In this document: positions 50,301 through 63,693 of the stretch, piece by piece
Layout of the letters: each line of letters opens with the position of its first letter
How positions within the stretch are numbered: position 1 is the first letter of the stretch
Source: Cladorhizidae sp. MBARI D1340-BT2
Taxonomy: Eukaryota > Porifera > Demospongiae > Poecilosclerida > Cladorhizidae
Length of the DNA stretch: 64,000 bases
Assembly (NCBI GenBank): GCA_028752905.1
Contig: JAQNBH010000272.1
Span: forward strand, 496,001-560,000
Reading direction: 5' to 3'
The notes under the pieces: model-generated
Database searches by the model: none
The model's input: the letters and a program-made list of their open reading frames with translations, nothing else
Told to the model about the DNA's origin: nothing
Program-made: the position numbers and the translations under genes

Positions 50301-53218
50301 CGGATGTTTGGTATCAAGAGAGAGAACAGAGAGAGGCCTACCTTTAGAGCTATATATCAAGTCTATTCAGTGAAGTGTGGAGAATCTATGAAGCTAACAT
50401 GTTTAGCTCAAGATAGAGAACACTGAGAGATACCTATCTTGCAAGTCCATTACAGTGAAGTGTGCAGAATATATGGATGTTTGGTATCAAGAGAGAGCAC
50501 TTAGAGAGTCCTATCTTAATAGCTATACATCAAGTCTATTCAGTGAAGTGTGGACAATCTACGAAGCTAACATGTTTAGCATCAAGTAAGAGTACAATTC
50601 ATAACTGCCCTAATTAACAAGACCAAAGTCCCAGATTTTGTCAACTGATAGAGAAGGCCCTTATCTGCAACATGTCAACAGATTATCAATAAATGTGGTG
50701 GTTTTTCACTGGCAGGCCACCGCTTTGGCAACTGGAAAACGCCAGGAAAGATCGCAAACCTTACCACTTCAAATCACCATAACTTACTAATACTTAAAGT
50801 ACTCAAAATTTTGGCACGTACAAAAGACAGATAATTAGAAGGGCTATCCGATTATATAAAATTTATCTTTTTTGGGTAAAGTGTAGAAAAGTTATGAGCT
50901 TTACGGCAAAATAACAAGATTTTGGGGGGAAAATGAGAAACATAATATAGACCAAATTAGGGCAAATATCAAGATAGAGAACACATAATGAAACCTATCA
51001 TTCGAATCATATCAAGTCCATTACAGTGAAGTGTGCAGAATATTATGGATGTTTGATATCAACAGAGAGCACAGGGAGAGACCTATCTTAATAGCTATAT
51101 ATCAAGTTTATACAGTGAAGTGTGGAGAATCTATGAAGCTAACCTGTTTAGCATCAAGATAGAGAACACATAGAGAAACCTATCTTGTGATTCTATGTAT
51201 GCAGAATATACGGATGTTTGGTATCAAGAGAGAGAACAGAGAGAGGCCTACCTTTAGAGCTATATATCAAGTCTATTCAGTGAAGTGTGGAGAATCTATG
51301 AAGCTAACATGTTTAGCTCAAGATAGAGAACACTGAGAGATACCTATCTTGCAAGTCCATTACAGTGAAGTGTGCAGAATATATGGATGTTTGGTATCAA
51401 GAGAGAGCACTTAGAGAGTCCTATCTTAATAGCTATACATCAAGTCTATTCAGTGAAGTGTGGATAATCTACGAAGCTAACATGTTTAGCATCAAGTAAG
51501 AGTACAATTCATAACTGCCCTAATTAACAAGACCAAAGTCCCAGATTTTGTCAACTGATAGAGAAGGCCCTTATCTGCAACATGTCAACAGATTATCAAT
51601 AAATGTGGTGGTTTTTCACTGGCAGGCCACCGCTTTGGCAACTGGAAAACGCCAGGAAAGATCGCAAACCTTACCACTTCAAATCACCATAACTTGCTAA
51701 TACTTAGAGTACTCAAAATTTTGGCACGTACAAAAGACAGATAATTAGAAGGGCTATCTGGTGATATAAAAAATTTCTTTTTTGGGTAAAGTGTAGAAAA
51801 GTTATGAGCTTTACGGCAAAATAACAAGATTTTGGGGGGGAAATGAGAAACATAATATAGACCAAATTAGGGCAAATATCAAGATAGAGAACACATAATG
51901 AAACCTATCATTCGAATCATATCAAGTCCATTACAGTGAAGTGTGCAGAATATTATGGATGTTTGATATCAACAGAGAGCACAGGGAGAGACCTATCTTA
52001 ATAGCTATATATCAAGTTTATACAGTGAAGTGTGGAGAATCTATGAAGCTAACCTGTTTAGCATCAAGATAGAGAACACATAGAGAAACCTATCTTGTGA
52101 TTCTATGTATGCAGAATATACGGATGTTTGGTATCAAGAGAGAGAACAGAGAGAGGCCTACCTTTAGAGCTATATATCAAGTCTATTCAGTGAAGTGTGG
52201 AGAATCTATGAAGCTAACATGTTTAGCTCAAGATAGAGAACACTGAGAGATACCTATCTTGCAAGTCCATTACAGTGAAGTGTGCAGAATATATGGATGT
52301 TTGGTATCAACATTAGAGAGTCCTATCTTAATAGCTATACATCAAGTCTATTCAGTGAGGTGTGGATAATCTACGAAGCTAACATGTTTAGCATCAAGTA
52401 AGAGTACAATTCATAACTGCCCTAATTAACAAGACCAAAGTCCCAGATTTTGTCAACTGATAGAGAAGGCCCTTATCTGCAACATGTCAACAGATTATCA
52501 ATAAATGTAGTGGTTTTTCACTGGCAGGCCACCGCTTTGGCAACTGGAAAACGCCAGGAAAGATCGCAAACCTTACCACTTCAAATCACCATAACTTGCT
52601 AATACTTAGAGTACTCAAAATTTTGGCACGTACAAAAGACAGATAATTAGAAGGGCTATCCGGTGATATAAAAAATTTCTTTTTTGGGTAAAGTGTAGAA
52701 AAGTTATGAGCTTTACGGCAAAATAACAAGATTTTGGGGGGGAAATGAGAAACATAATATAGACCAAATTAGGGCAAATATCAAGATAGAGAACACATAA
52801 TGAAACCTATCATTCGAATCATATCAAGTCCATTACAGTGAAGTGTGCAGAATATTATGGATGTTTGATATCAACAGAGAGCACAGGGAGAGACCTATCT
52901 TAATAGCTATATATCAAGTTTATACAGTGAAGTGTGGAGAATCTATGAAGCTAACCTGTTTAGCATCAAGATAGAGAACACATAGAGAAACCTATCTTGT
53001 GATTCTATGTATGCAGAATATACAGATGTTTGGTATCAAGAGAGAGAACAGAGAGAGGCCTACCTTTAGAGCTATATATCAAGTCTATTCAGTGAAGTGT
53101 GGAGAATCTATGAAGCTAACATGTTTAGCTCAAGATAGAGAACACTGAGAGATACCTATCTTGCAAGTCCATTACAGTGAAGTGTGCAGAATATATGGAT
53201 GTTTGGTAAAATAACAAT

Positions 53219-53244
53219 AAGTGCTCTCTCAAGAGAGAGCACTT
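53219..53244. repeat. Perfect hairpin (12-bp arms) from a 20-bp insertion, copy 1
   Basis: AAGTGCTCTCTC, a 2-base AA loop, then GAGAGAGCACTT. The right arm is ordinary satellite; the left arm belongs to a 20-bp insertion between GGTA and TCAAGAG (about 53209-53228). The first part of the insertion, AAATAACAA, also occurs in the unit tail (GGCAAAATAACAAG). This looks like a template-switch product. It makes the host unit 928 bp long. Confidence 0.9.
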
Positions 53245-56200
53245 AGAGAGTCCTATCTTAATAGCTATACATCAAGTCTATTCAGTGAGGTGTGGATAAT
53301 CTACGAAGCTAACATGTTTAGCATCAAGTAAGAGTACAATTCATAACTGCCCTAATTAACAAGACCAAAGTCCCAGATTTTGTCAACTGATAGAGAAGGC
53401 CCTTATCTGCAACATGTCAACAGATTATCAATAAATGTAGTGGTTTTTCACTGGCAGGCCACCGCTTTGGCAACTGGAAAACGCCAGGAAAGATCGCAAA
53501 CCTTACCACTTCAAATCACCATAACTTGCTAATACTTAGAGTACTCAAAATTTTGGCGCGTACAAAAGACAGATAATTAGAAGGGCTATCCGATGATATA
53601 AAAATTATCTTTTTTGGGTAAAGTGTAGAAAAGTTATGAGCTTTACGGCAAAATAACAAGATTTTTGGGGGGAAAATGAGAAACATATAGACCAAATTAG
53701 GGCAAATATCAAGATAGAGAACACATAATGAAACCTATCATTCGAATCATATCAAGTCCATTACAGTGAAGTATGCAGAATATTATGGATGTTTGATATC
53801 AACAGAGAGCATAGGGAGAGACCTATCTTAATAGCTATATATCAAGTTTATACAGTGAAGTGTGGAGAATCTATGAAGCTAACCTGTTTAGCATCAAGAT
53901 AGAGAACACAGAGAAACCTATCTTGTGATTCTATTTATGCAGAATATACGGATGTTTGGTATCAAGAGAGAGAACAGAGAGAGGCCTACCTTTAGAGCTA
54001 TATATCAAGTCTATTCAGTGAAGTGTGGAGAATCTATGAAGCTAACATGTTTAGCTCAAGATAGAGAACACTGAGGTACCTATCTTGCAAGTCCATTACA
54101 GTGAAGTGTGCAGAATATATGGATGTTTGGTATCAACATTAGAGAGTCCTATCTTAATAGCTATACATCAAGTCTATTCAGTGAAGTGTGGATAATCTAC
54201 GAAGCTAACATGTTTAGCATCAAGTAAGAGTACAATTCATAACTGCCCTAATTAACAAGACCAAAGTCCCAGATTTTGTCAACTGATAGAGAAGGCCCTT
54301 ATCTGCAACATGTCAACAGATTATCAATAAATGTGGTGGTTTTTCACTGGCAGGCCACCGCTTTGGCAACTGGAAAACGCCAGGAAAGATCGCAAACCTT
54401 ACCACTTCAAATCACCATAACTTACTAATACTTAAAGTACTCAAAATTTTGGCACGTACAAAAGACAGATAATTAGAAGGGCTATCCGATGATATAAAAT
54501 TTATCTTTTTTGGGTAAAGTGTAGAAAAGTTATGAGCTTTACGGCAAAATAACAAGATTTTGGGGGGGAAATGAGAAACATAATATAGACCAAATTAGGG
54601 CAAATATCAAGATAGAGAACACATAATGAAACCTATCATTCGAATCATATCAAGTCCATTACAGTGAAGTGTGCAGAATATTATGGATGTTTGATATCAA
54701 CAGAGAGCACAGGGAGAGACCTATCTTAATAGCTATATATCAAGTTTATACAGTGAAGTGTGGAGAATCTATGAAGCTAACCTGTTTAGCATCAAGATAG
54801 AGAACACATAGAGAAACCTATCTTGTGATTCTATGTATGCAGAATATACGGATGTTTGGTATCAAGAGAGAGAACAGAGAGAGGCCTACCTTTAGAGCTA
54901 TATATCAAGTCTATTCAGTGAAGTGTGGAGAATCTATGAAGCTAACATGTTTAGCTCAAGATAGAGAACACTGAGAGATACCTATCTTGCAAGTCCATTA
55001 CAGTGAAGTGTGCAGAATATATGGATGTTTGGTATCAAGAGAGAGCACTTAGAGAGTCCTATCTTAATAGCTATACATCAAGTCTATTCAGTGAAGTGTG
55101 GATAATCTACGAAGCTAACATGTTTAGCATCAAGTAAGAGTACAATTCATAACTGCCCTAATTAACAAGACCAAAGTCCCAGATTTTGTCAACTGATAGA
55201 GAAGGCCCTTATCTGCAACATGTCAACAGATTATCAATAAATGTGGTGGTTTTTCACTGGCAGGCCACCGCTTTGGCAACTGGAAAACGCCAGGAAAGAT
55301 CGCAAACCTTACCACTTCAAATCACCATAACTTGCTAATACTTAGAGTACTCAAAATTTTGGCACGTACAAAAGACAGATAATTAGAAGGGCTATCCGGT
55401 GATATAAAATTTTTCTTTTTTGGGTAAAGTGTAGAAAAGTTATGAGCTTTACGGCAAAATAACAAGATTTTGGGGGGAAAATGAGAAACATAATATAGAC
55501 CAAATTAGGGCAAATATCAAGATAGAGAACACATAATGAAACCTATCATTCGAATCATATCAAGTCCATTACAGTGAAGTGTGAAGAATATTATGGATGT
55601 TTGATATCAACAGAGAGCACAGGGAGAGACCTATCTTAATAGCTATATATCAAGTTTATACAGTGAAGTGTGGAGAATCTATGAAGCTAACCTGTTTAGC
55701 ATCAAGATAGAGAACACATAGAGAAACCTATCTTGTGATTCTATGTATGCAGAATATACGGATGTTTGGTATCAAGAGAGAGAACAGAGAGAGGCCTACC
55801 TTTAGAGCTATATATCAAGTCTATTCAGTGAAGTGTGGAGAATCTATGAAGCTAACATGTTTAGCTCAAGATAGAGAACACTGAGAGATACCTATCTTGC
55901 AAGTCCATTACAGTGAAGTGTGCAGAATATATGGATGTTTGGTATCAACATTAGAGAGTCCTATCTTAATAGCTATACATCAAGTCTATTCAGTGAGGTG
56001 TGGATAATCTACGAAGCTAACATGTTTAGCATCAAGTAAGAGTACAATTCATAACTGCCCTAATTAACAAGACCAAAGTCCCAGATTTTGTCAACTGATA
56101 GAGAAGGCCCTTATCTGCAACATGTCAACAGATTATCAATAAATGTAGTGGTTTTTCACTGGCAGGCCACCGCTTTGGCAACTGGAAAACGCCAGGAAAG

Positions 56201-59200
56201 ATCGCAAACCTTACCACTTCAAATCACCATAACTTGCTAATACTTAGAGTACTCAAAATTTTGGCGCATACAAAAGACAGATAATTAGAAGGGCTATCCG
56301 ATGATATAAAAATTATCTTTTTGGGGTAAAGTGTAGAAAAGTTATGAGCTTTACGGCAAAATAACAAGATTTTTTGGGGGAAAATGAGAAACATATAGAC
56401 CAAATTAGGGCAAATATCAAGATAGAGAACACATAATGAAACCTATCATTCGAATCATATCAAGTCCATTACAGTGAAGTATGCAGAATATTATGGATGT
56501 TTGATATCAACAGAGAGCACAGGGAGAGACCTATCTTAATAGCTATATATCAAGTTTATACAGTGAAGTGTGGAGAATCTATGAAGCTAACCTGTTTAGC
56601 ATCAAGATAGAGAACACAGAGAAACCTATCTTGTGATTCTATTTATGCAGAATATACGGATGTTTGGTATCAAGAGAGAGAACAGAGAGAGGCCTACCTT
56701 TAGAGCTATATATCAAGTCTATTCAGTGAAGTGTGGAGAATCTATGAAGCTAACATGTTTAGCTCAAGATAGAGAACACTGAGAGATACCTATCTTGCAA
56801 GTCCATTACAGTGAAGTGTGCAGAATATATGGATGTTTGGTATCAACATTAGAGAGTCCTATCTTAATAGCTATACATCAAGTCTATTCAGTGAGGTGTG
56901 GATAATCTACGAAGCTAACATGTTTAGCATCAAGTAAGAGTACAATTCATAACTGCCCTAATTAACAAGACCAAAGTCCCAGATTTTGTCAACTGATAGA
57001 GAAGGCCCTTATCTGCAACATGTCAACAGATTATCAATAAATGTGGTGGTTTTTCACTGGCAGGCCACCGCTTTGGCAACTGGAAAACGCCAGGAAAGAT
57101 CGCAAACCTTACCACTTCAAATCACCATAACTTGCTAATACTTAGAGTACTCAAAATTTTGGCACGTACAAAAGACAGATAATTAGAAGGGCTATCCAAT
57201 GATATAAAAAATTTCTTTTTTGGGTAAAGTGTAGAAAAGTTATGAGCTTTACGGCAAAATAACAAGATTTTGGGGGGGAAATGAGAAACATATAGACCAA
57301 ATTAGGGCAAATATCAAGATAGAGAACACATAATGAAACCTATCATTCGAATCATATCAAGTCCATTACAGTGAAGTGTGCAGAATATTATGGATGTTTG
57401 ATATTAACAGAGAGCACAGGGAGAGACCTATCTTAATAGCTATATATCAAGTTTATACAGTGAAGTGTGGAGAATCTATGAAGCTAACCTGTTTAGCATC
57501 AAGATAGAGAACACATAGAGAAACCTATCTTGTGATTCTATGTATGCAGAATATACGGATGTTTGGTATCAAGAGAGAGAACAGAGAGAGGCCTACCTTT
57601 AGAGCTATATATCAAGTCTATTCAGTGAAGTGTGGAGAATCTATGAAGCTAACATGTTTAGCTCAAGATAGAGAACACTGAGAGATACCTATCTTGCAAG
57701 TCCATTACAGTGAAGTGTGCAGAATATATGGATGTTTGGTATCAAGAGAGAGCACTTAGAGAGTCCTATCTTAATAGCTATACATCAAGTCTATTCAGTG
57801 AAGTGTGGACAATCTACGAAGCTAACATGTTTAGCATCAAGTAAGAGTACAATTCATAACTGCCCTAATTAACAAGACCAAAGTCCCAGATTTTGTCAAC
57901 TGATAGAGAAGGCCCTTATCTGCAACATGTCAACAGATTATCAATAAATGTGGTGGTTTTTCACTGGCAGGCCACCGCTTTGGCAACTGGAAAACGCCAG
58001 GAAAGATCGCAAACCTTACCACTTCAAATCACCATAACTTACTAATACTTAAAGTACTCAAAATTTTGGCACGTACAAAAGACAGATAATTAGAAGGGCT
58101 ATCCGATTATATAAAATTTATCTTTTTTGGGTAAAGTGTAGAAAAGTTATGAGCTTTACGGCAAAATAACAAGATTTTGGGGGGAAAATGAGAAACATAA
58201 TATAGACCAAATTAGGGCAAATATCAAGATAGAGAACACATAATGAAACCTATCATTCGAATCATATCAAGTCCATTACAGTGAAGTGTGCAGAATATTA
58301 TGGATGTTTGATATCAACAGAGAGCACAGGGAGAGACCTATCTTAATAGCTATATATCAAGTTTATACAGTGAAGTGTGGAGAATCTATGAAGCTAACCT
58401 GTTTAGCATCAAGATAGAGAACACATAGAGAAACCTATCTTGTGATTCTATGTATGCAGAATATACGGATGTTTGGTATCAAGAGAGAGAACAGAGAGAG
58501 GCCTACCTTTAGAGCTATATATCAAGTCTATTCAGTGAAGTGTGGAGAATCTATGAAGCTAACATGTTTAGCTCAAGATAGAGAACACTGAGAGATACCT
58601 ATCTTGCAAGTCCATTACAGTGAAGTGTGCAGAATATATGGATGTTTGGTATCAAGAGAGAGCACTTAGAGAGTCCTATCTTAATAGCTATACATCAAGT
58701 CTATTCAGTGAAGTGTGGATAATCTACGAAGCTAACATGTTTAGCATCAAGTAAGAGTACAATTCATAACTGCCCTAATTAACAAGACCAAAGTCCCAGA
58801 TTTTGTCAACTGATAGAGAAGGCCCTTATCTGCAACATGTCAACAGATTATCAATAAATGTGGTGGTTTTTCACTGGCAGGCCACCGCTTTGGCAACTGG
58901 AAAACGCCAGGAAAGATCGCAAACCTTACCACTTCAAATCACCATAACTTGCTAATACTTAGAGTACTCAAAATTTTGGCACGTACAAAAGACAGATAAT
59001 TAGAAGGGCTATCTGGTGATATAAAAAATTTCTTTTTTGGGTAAAGTGTAGAAAAGTTATGAGCTTTACGGCAAAATAACAAGATTTTGGGGGGGAAATG
59101 AGAAACATAATATAGACCAAATTAGGGCAAATATCAAGATAGAGAACACATAATGAAACCTATCATTCGAATCATATCAAGTCCATTACAGTGAAGTGTG

Positions 59201-60473
59201 CAGAATATTATGGATGTTTGATATCAACAGAGAGCACAGGGAGAGACCTATCTTAATAGCTATATATCAAGTTTATACAGTGAAGTGTGGAGAATCTATG
59301 AAGCTAACCTGTTTAGCATCAAGATAGAGAACACATAGAGAAACCTATCTTGTGATTCTATGTATGCAGAATATACGGATGTTTGGTATCAAGAGAGAGA
59401 ACAGAGAGAGGCCTACCTTTAGAGCTATATATCAAGTCTATTCAGTGAAGTGTGGAGAATCTATGAAGCTAACATGTTTAGCTCAAGATAGAGAACACTG
59501 AGAGATACCTATCTTGCAAGTCCATTACAGTGAAGTGTGCAGAATATATGGATGTTTGGTATCAACATTAGAGAGTCCTATCTTAATAGCTATACATCAA
59601 GTCTATTCAGTGAGGTGTGGATAATCTACGAAGCTAACATGTTTAGCATCAAGTAAGAGTACAATTCATAACTGCCCTAATTAACAAGACCAAAGTCCCA
59701 GATTTTGTCAACTGATAGAGAAGGCCCTTATCTGCAACATGTCAACAGATTATCAATAAATGTAGTGGTTTTTCACTGGCAGGCCACCGCTTTGGCAACT
59801 GGAAAACGCCAGGAAAGATCGCAAACCTTACCACTTCAAATCACCATAACTTGCTAATACTTAGAGTACTCAAAATTTTGGCACGTACAAAAGACAGATA
59901 ATTAGAAGGGCTATCCGGTGATATAAAAAATTTCTTTTTTGGGTAAAGTGTAGAAAAGTTATGAGCTTTACGGCAAAATAACAAGATTTTGGGGGGGAAA
60001 TGAGAAACATAATATAGACCAAATTAGGGCAAATATCAAGATAGAGAACACATAATGAAACCTATCATTCGAATCATATCAAGTCCATTACAGTGAAGTG
60101 TGCAGAATATTATGGATGTTTGATATCAACAGAGAGCACAGGGAGAGACCTATCTTAATAGCTATATATCAAGTTTATACAGTGAAGTGTGGAGAATCTA
60201 TGAAGCTAACCTGTTTAGCATCAAGATAGAGAACACATAGAGAAACCTATCTTGTGATTCTATGTATGCAGAATATACAGATGTTTGGTATCAAGAGAGA
60301 GAACAGAGAGAGGCCTACCTTTAGAGCTATATATCAAGTCTATTCAGTGAAGTGTGGAGAATCTATGAAGCTAACATGTTTAGCTCAAGATAGAGAACAC
60401 TGAGAGATACCTATCTTGCAAGTCCATTACAGTGAAGTGTGCAGAATATATGGATGTTTGGTAAAATAACAAT

Positions 60474-60499
60474 AAGTGCTCTCTCAAGAGAGAGCACTT
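60474..60499. repeat. Perfect hairpin (12-bp arms), copy 2
   Basis: Identical to 53219-53244 and exactly 7255 bp away, so it was copied with the octamer rather than formed twice. Confidence 0.9.
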
Positions 60500-61873
60500 A
60501 GAGAGTCCTATCTTAATAGCTATACATCAAGTCTATTCAGTGAGGTGTGGATAATCTACGAAGCTAACATGTTTAGCATCAAGTAAGAGTACAATTCATA
60601 ACTGCCCTAATTAACAAGACCAAAGTCCCAGATTTTGTCAACTGATAGAGAAGGCCCTTATCTGCAACATGTCAACAGATTATCAATAAATGTAGTGGTT
60701 TTTCACTGGCAGGCCACCGCTTTGGCAACTGGAAAACGCCAGGAAAGATCGCAAACCTTACCACTTCAAATCACCATAACTTGCTAATACTTAGAGTACT
60801 CAAAATTTTGGCGCGTACAAAAGACAGATAATTAGAAGGGCTATCCGATGATATAAAAATTATCTTTTTTGGGTAAAGTGTAGAAAAGTTATGAGCTTTA
60901 CGGCAAAATAACAAGATTTTTGGGGGGAAAATGAGAAACATATAGACCAAATTAGGGCAAATATCAAGATAGAGAACACATAATGAAACCTATCATTCGA
61001 ATCATATCAAGTCCATTACAGTGAAGTATGCAGAATATTATGGATGTTTGATATCAACAGAGAGCACAGGGAGAGACCTATCTTAATAGCTATATATCAA
61101 GTTTATACAGTGAAGTGTGGAGAATCTATGAAGCTAACCTGTTTAGCATCAAGATAGAGAACACAGAGAAACCTATCTTGTGATTCTATTTATGCAGAAT
61201 ATACGGATGTTTGGTATCAAGAGAGAGAACAGAGAGAGGCCTACCTTTAGAGCTATATATCAAGTCTATTCAGTGAAGTGTGGAGAATCTATGAAGCTAA
61301 CATGTTTAGCTCAAGATAGAGAACACTGAGGTACCTATCTTGCAAGTCCATTACAGTGAAGTGTGCAGAATATATGGATGTTTGGTATCAACATTAGAGA
61401 GTCCTATCTTAATAGCTATACATCAAGTCTATTCAGTGAAGTGTGGATAATCTACGAAGCTAACATGTTTAGCATCAAGTAAGAGTACAATTCATAACTG
61501 CCCTAATTAACAAGACCAAAGTCCCAGATTTTGTCAACTGATAGAGAAGGCCCTTATCTGCAACATGTCAACAGATTATCAATAAATGTGGTGGTTTTTC
61601 ACTGGCAGGCCACCGCTTTGGCAACTGGAAAACGCCAGGAAAGATCGCAAACCTTACCACTTCAAATCACCATAACTTGCTAATACTTAGAGTACTCAAA
61701 ATTTTGGCACGTACAAAAGACAGATAATTAGAAGGGCTATTCGGTGATATAAAAATTTTCTTTTTGGGGTAAAGTGTAGAAAAGTTATGAGCTTTACGGC
61801 AAAATAACAAGATTTTGGGGGGAAAATGAGAAACATAATATAGACCAAATTAGGGCAAATATCAAGATAGAGA

Positions 61874-63693
61874 ACACATAATGAAACCTATCATTCGAAT
61901 CATATCAAGTCCATTACAGTGAAGTGTGCAGAATATTATGGATGTTTGATATCAACAGAGAGCACAGGGAGAGACCTATCTTAATAGCTATATATCAAGT
62001 TTATACAGTGAAGTGTGGAGAATCTATGAAGCTAACCTGTTTAGCATCAAGATAGAGAACACATAGAGAAACCTATCTTGTGATTCTATGTATGCAGAAT
62101 ATACGGATGTTTGGTATCAAGAGAGAGAACAGAGAGAGGCCTACCTTTAGAGCTATATATCAAGTCTATTCAGTGAAGTGTGGAGAATCTATGAAGCTAA
62201 CATGTTTAGCTCAAGATAGAGAACACTGAGAGATACCTATCTTGCAAGTCCATTACAGTGAAGTGTGCAGAATATATGGATGTTTGGTATCAAGAGAGAG
62301 CACTTAGAGAGTCCTATCTTAATAGCTATACATCAAGTCTATTCAGTGAAGTGTGGATAATCTACGAAGCTAACATGTTTAGCATCAAGTAAGAGTACAA
62401 TTCATAACTGCCCTAATTAACAAGACCAAAGTCCCAGATTTTGTCAACTGATAGAGAAGGCCCTTATCTGCAACATGTCAACAGATTATCAATAAATGTG
62501 GTGGTTTTTCACTGGCAGGCCACCGCTTTGGCAACTGGAAAACGCCAGGAAAGATCGCAAACCTTACCACTTCAAATCACCATAACTTACTAATACTTAA
62601 AGTACTCAAAATTTTGGCAGGTACAAAAGACAGATAATTAGAAGGGCTATCCGATGATATAAAAATATTCTTTTTTGGGTAAAGTGTAGAAAAGTTATGA
62701 GCTTTACGGCAAAATAACAAGATTTTGGGGGGGAAATGAGAAACATAATATAGACCAAATTAGGGCAAATATCAAGATAGAGAACACATAATGAAACCTA
62801 TCATTCGAATCATATCAAGTCCATTACAGTGAAGTGTGCAGAATATTATGGATGTTTGATATCAACAGAGAGCACAGGGAGAGACCTATCTTAATAGCTA
62901 TATATCAAGTTTATACAGTGAAGTGTGGAGAATCTATGAAGCTAACCTGTTTAGCATCAAGATAGAGAACACATAGAGAAACCTATCTTGTGATTCTATG
63001 TATGCAGAATATACGGATGTTTGGTATCAAGAGAGAGAACAGAGAGAGGCCTACCTTTAGAGCTATATATCAAGTCTATTCAGTGAAGTGTGGAGAATCT
63101 ATGAAGCTAACATGTTTAGCTCAAGATAGAGAACACTGAGAGATACCTATCTTGCAAGTCCATTACAGTGAAGTGTGCAGAATATATGGATGTTTGGTAT
63201 CAAGAGAGAGCACTTAGAGAGTCCTATCTTAATAGCTATACATCAAGTCTATTCAGTGAAGTGTGGATAATCTACGAAGCTAACATGTTTAGCATCAAGT
63301 AAGAGTACAATTCATAACTGCCCTAATTAACAAGACCAAAGTCCCAGATTTTGTCAACTGATAGAGAAGGCCCTTATCTGCAACATGTCAACAGATTATC
63401 AATAAATGTGGTGGTTTTTCACTGGCAGGCCACCGCTTTGGCAACTGGAAAACGCCAGGAAAGATCGCAAACCTTACCACTTCAAATCACCATAACTTAC
63501 TAATACTTAAAGTACTCAAAATTTTGGCACGTACAAAAGACAGATAATTAGAAGGGCTATCCGATGATATAAAAATATTCTTTTTTGGGTAAAGTGTAGA
63601 AAAGTTATGAGCTTTACGGCAAAATAACAAGATTTTGGGGGGGAAATGAGAAACATAATATAGACCAAATTAGGGCAAATATCAAGATAGAGA
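61874..63693. repeat. Monomer duplication, period 910 bp
   Basis: Units at 61874 and 62784 share CTTACTAATACTTAAAGTAC and the tail variant ATAAAAATATTC (near 62659 and 63569), not seen in other units. The first has a private GGCAGGTAC near 62617. This appears to be a recent single-unit duplication next to the octamer. Confidence 0.7.

Larger units (their letters stand above)
46980..61678. repeat. Octameric higher-order repeat, period 7255 bp, two near-identical copies
   Basis: Unit lengths 910, 900, 897, 910, 910, 902, 928, 898 starting at 47364 recur exactly from 54619. Shared private variants include GTGTGAAGAATATT (48325 and 55580 region), GGCGCATACAAAA (near 49009 and 56264), GATATTAACAG (near 50145 and 57400), CCGATTATATAAAA (near 50849 and 58104), TACAGATGTTTGG and the hairpin insertion. 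The only internal difference I found is 53812 T against 61067 C. Identity at 7255-bp spacing holds from 46980 to 54423, ending at 54424 A against 61679 G. It begins after 46979 G against 54234 A. The 189-bp excess over one period marks the exchange interval. Confidence 0.93.
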
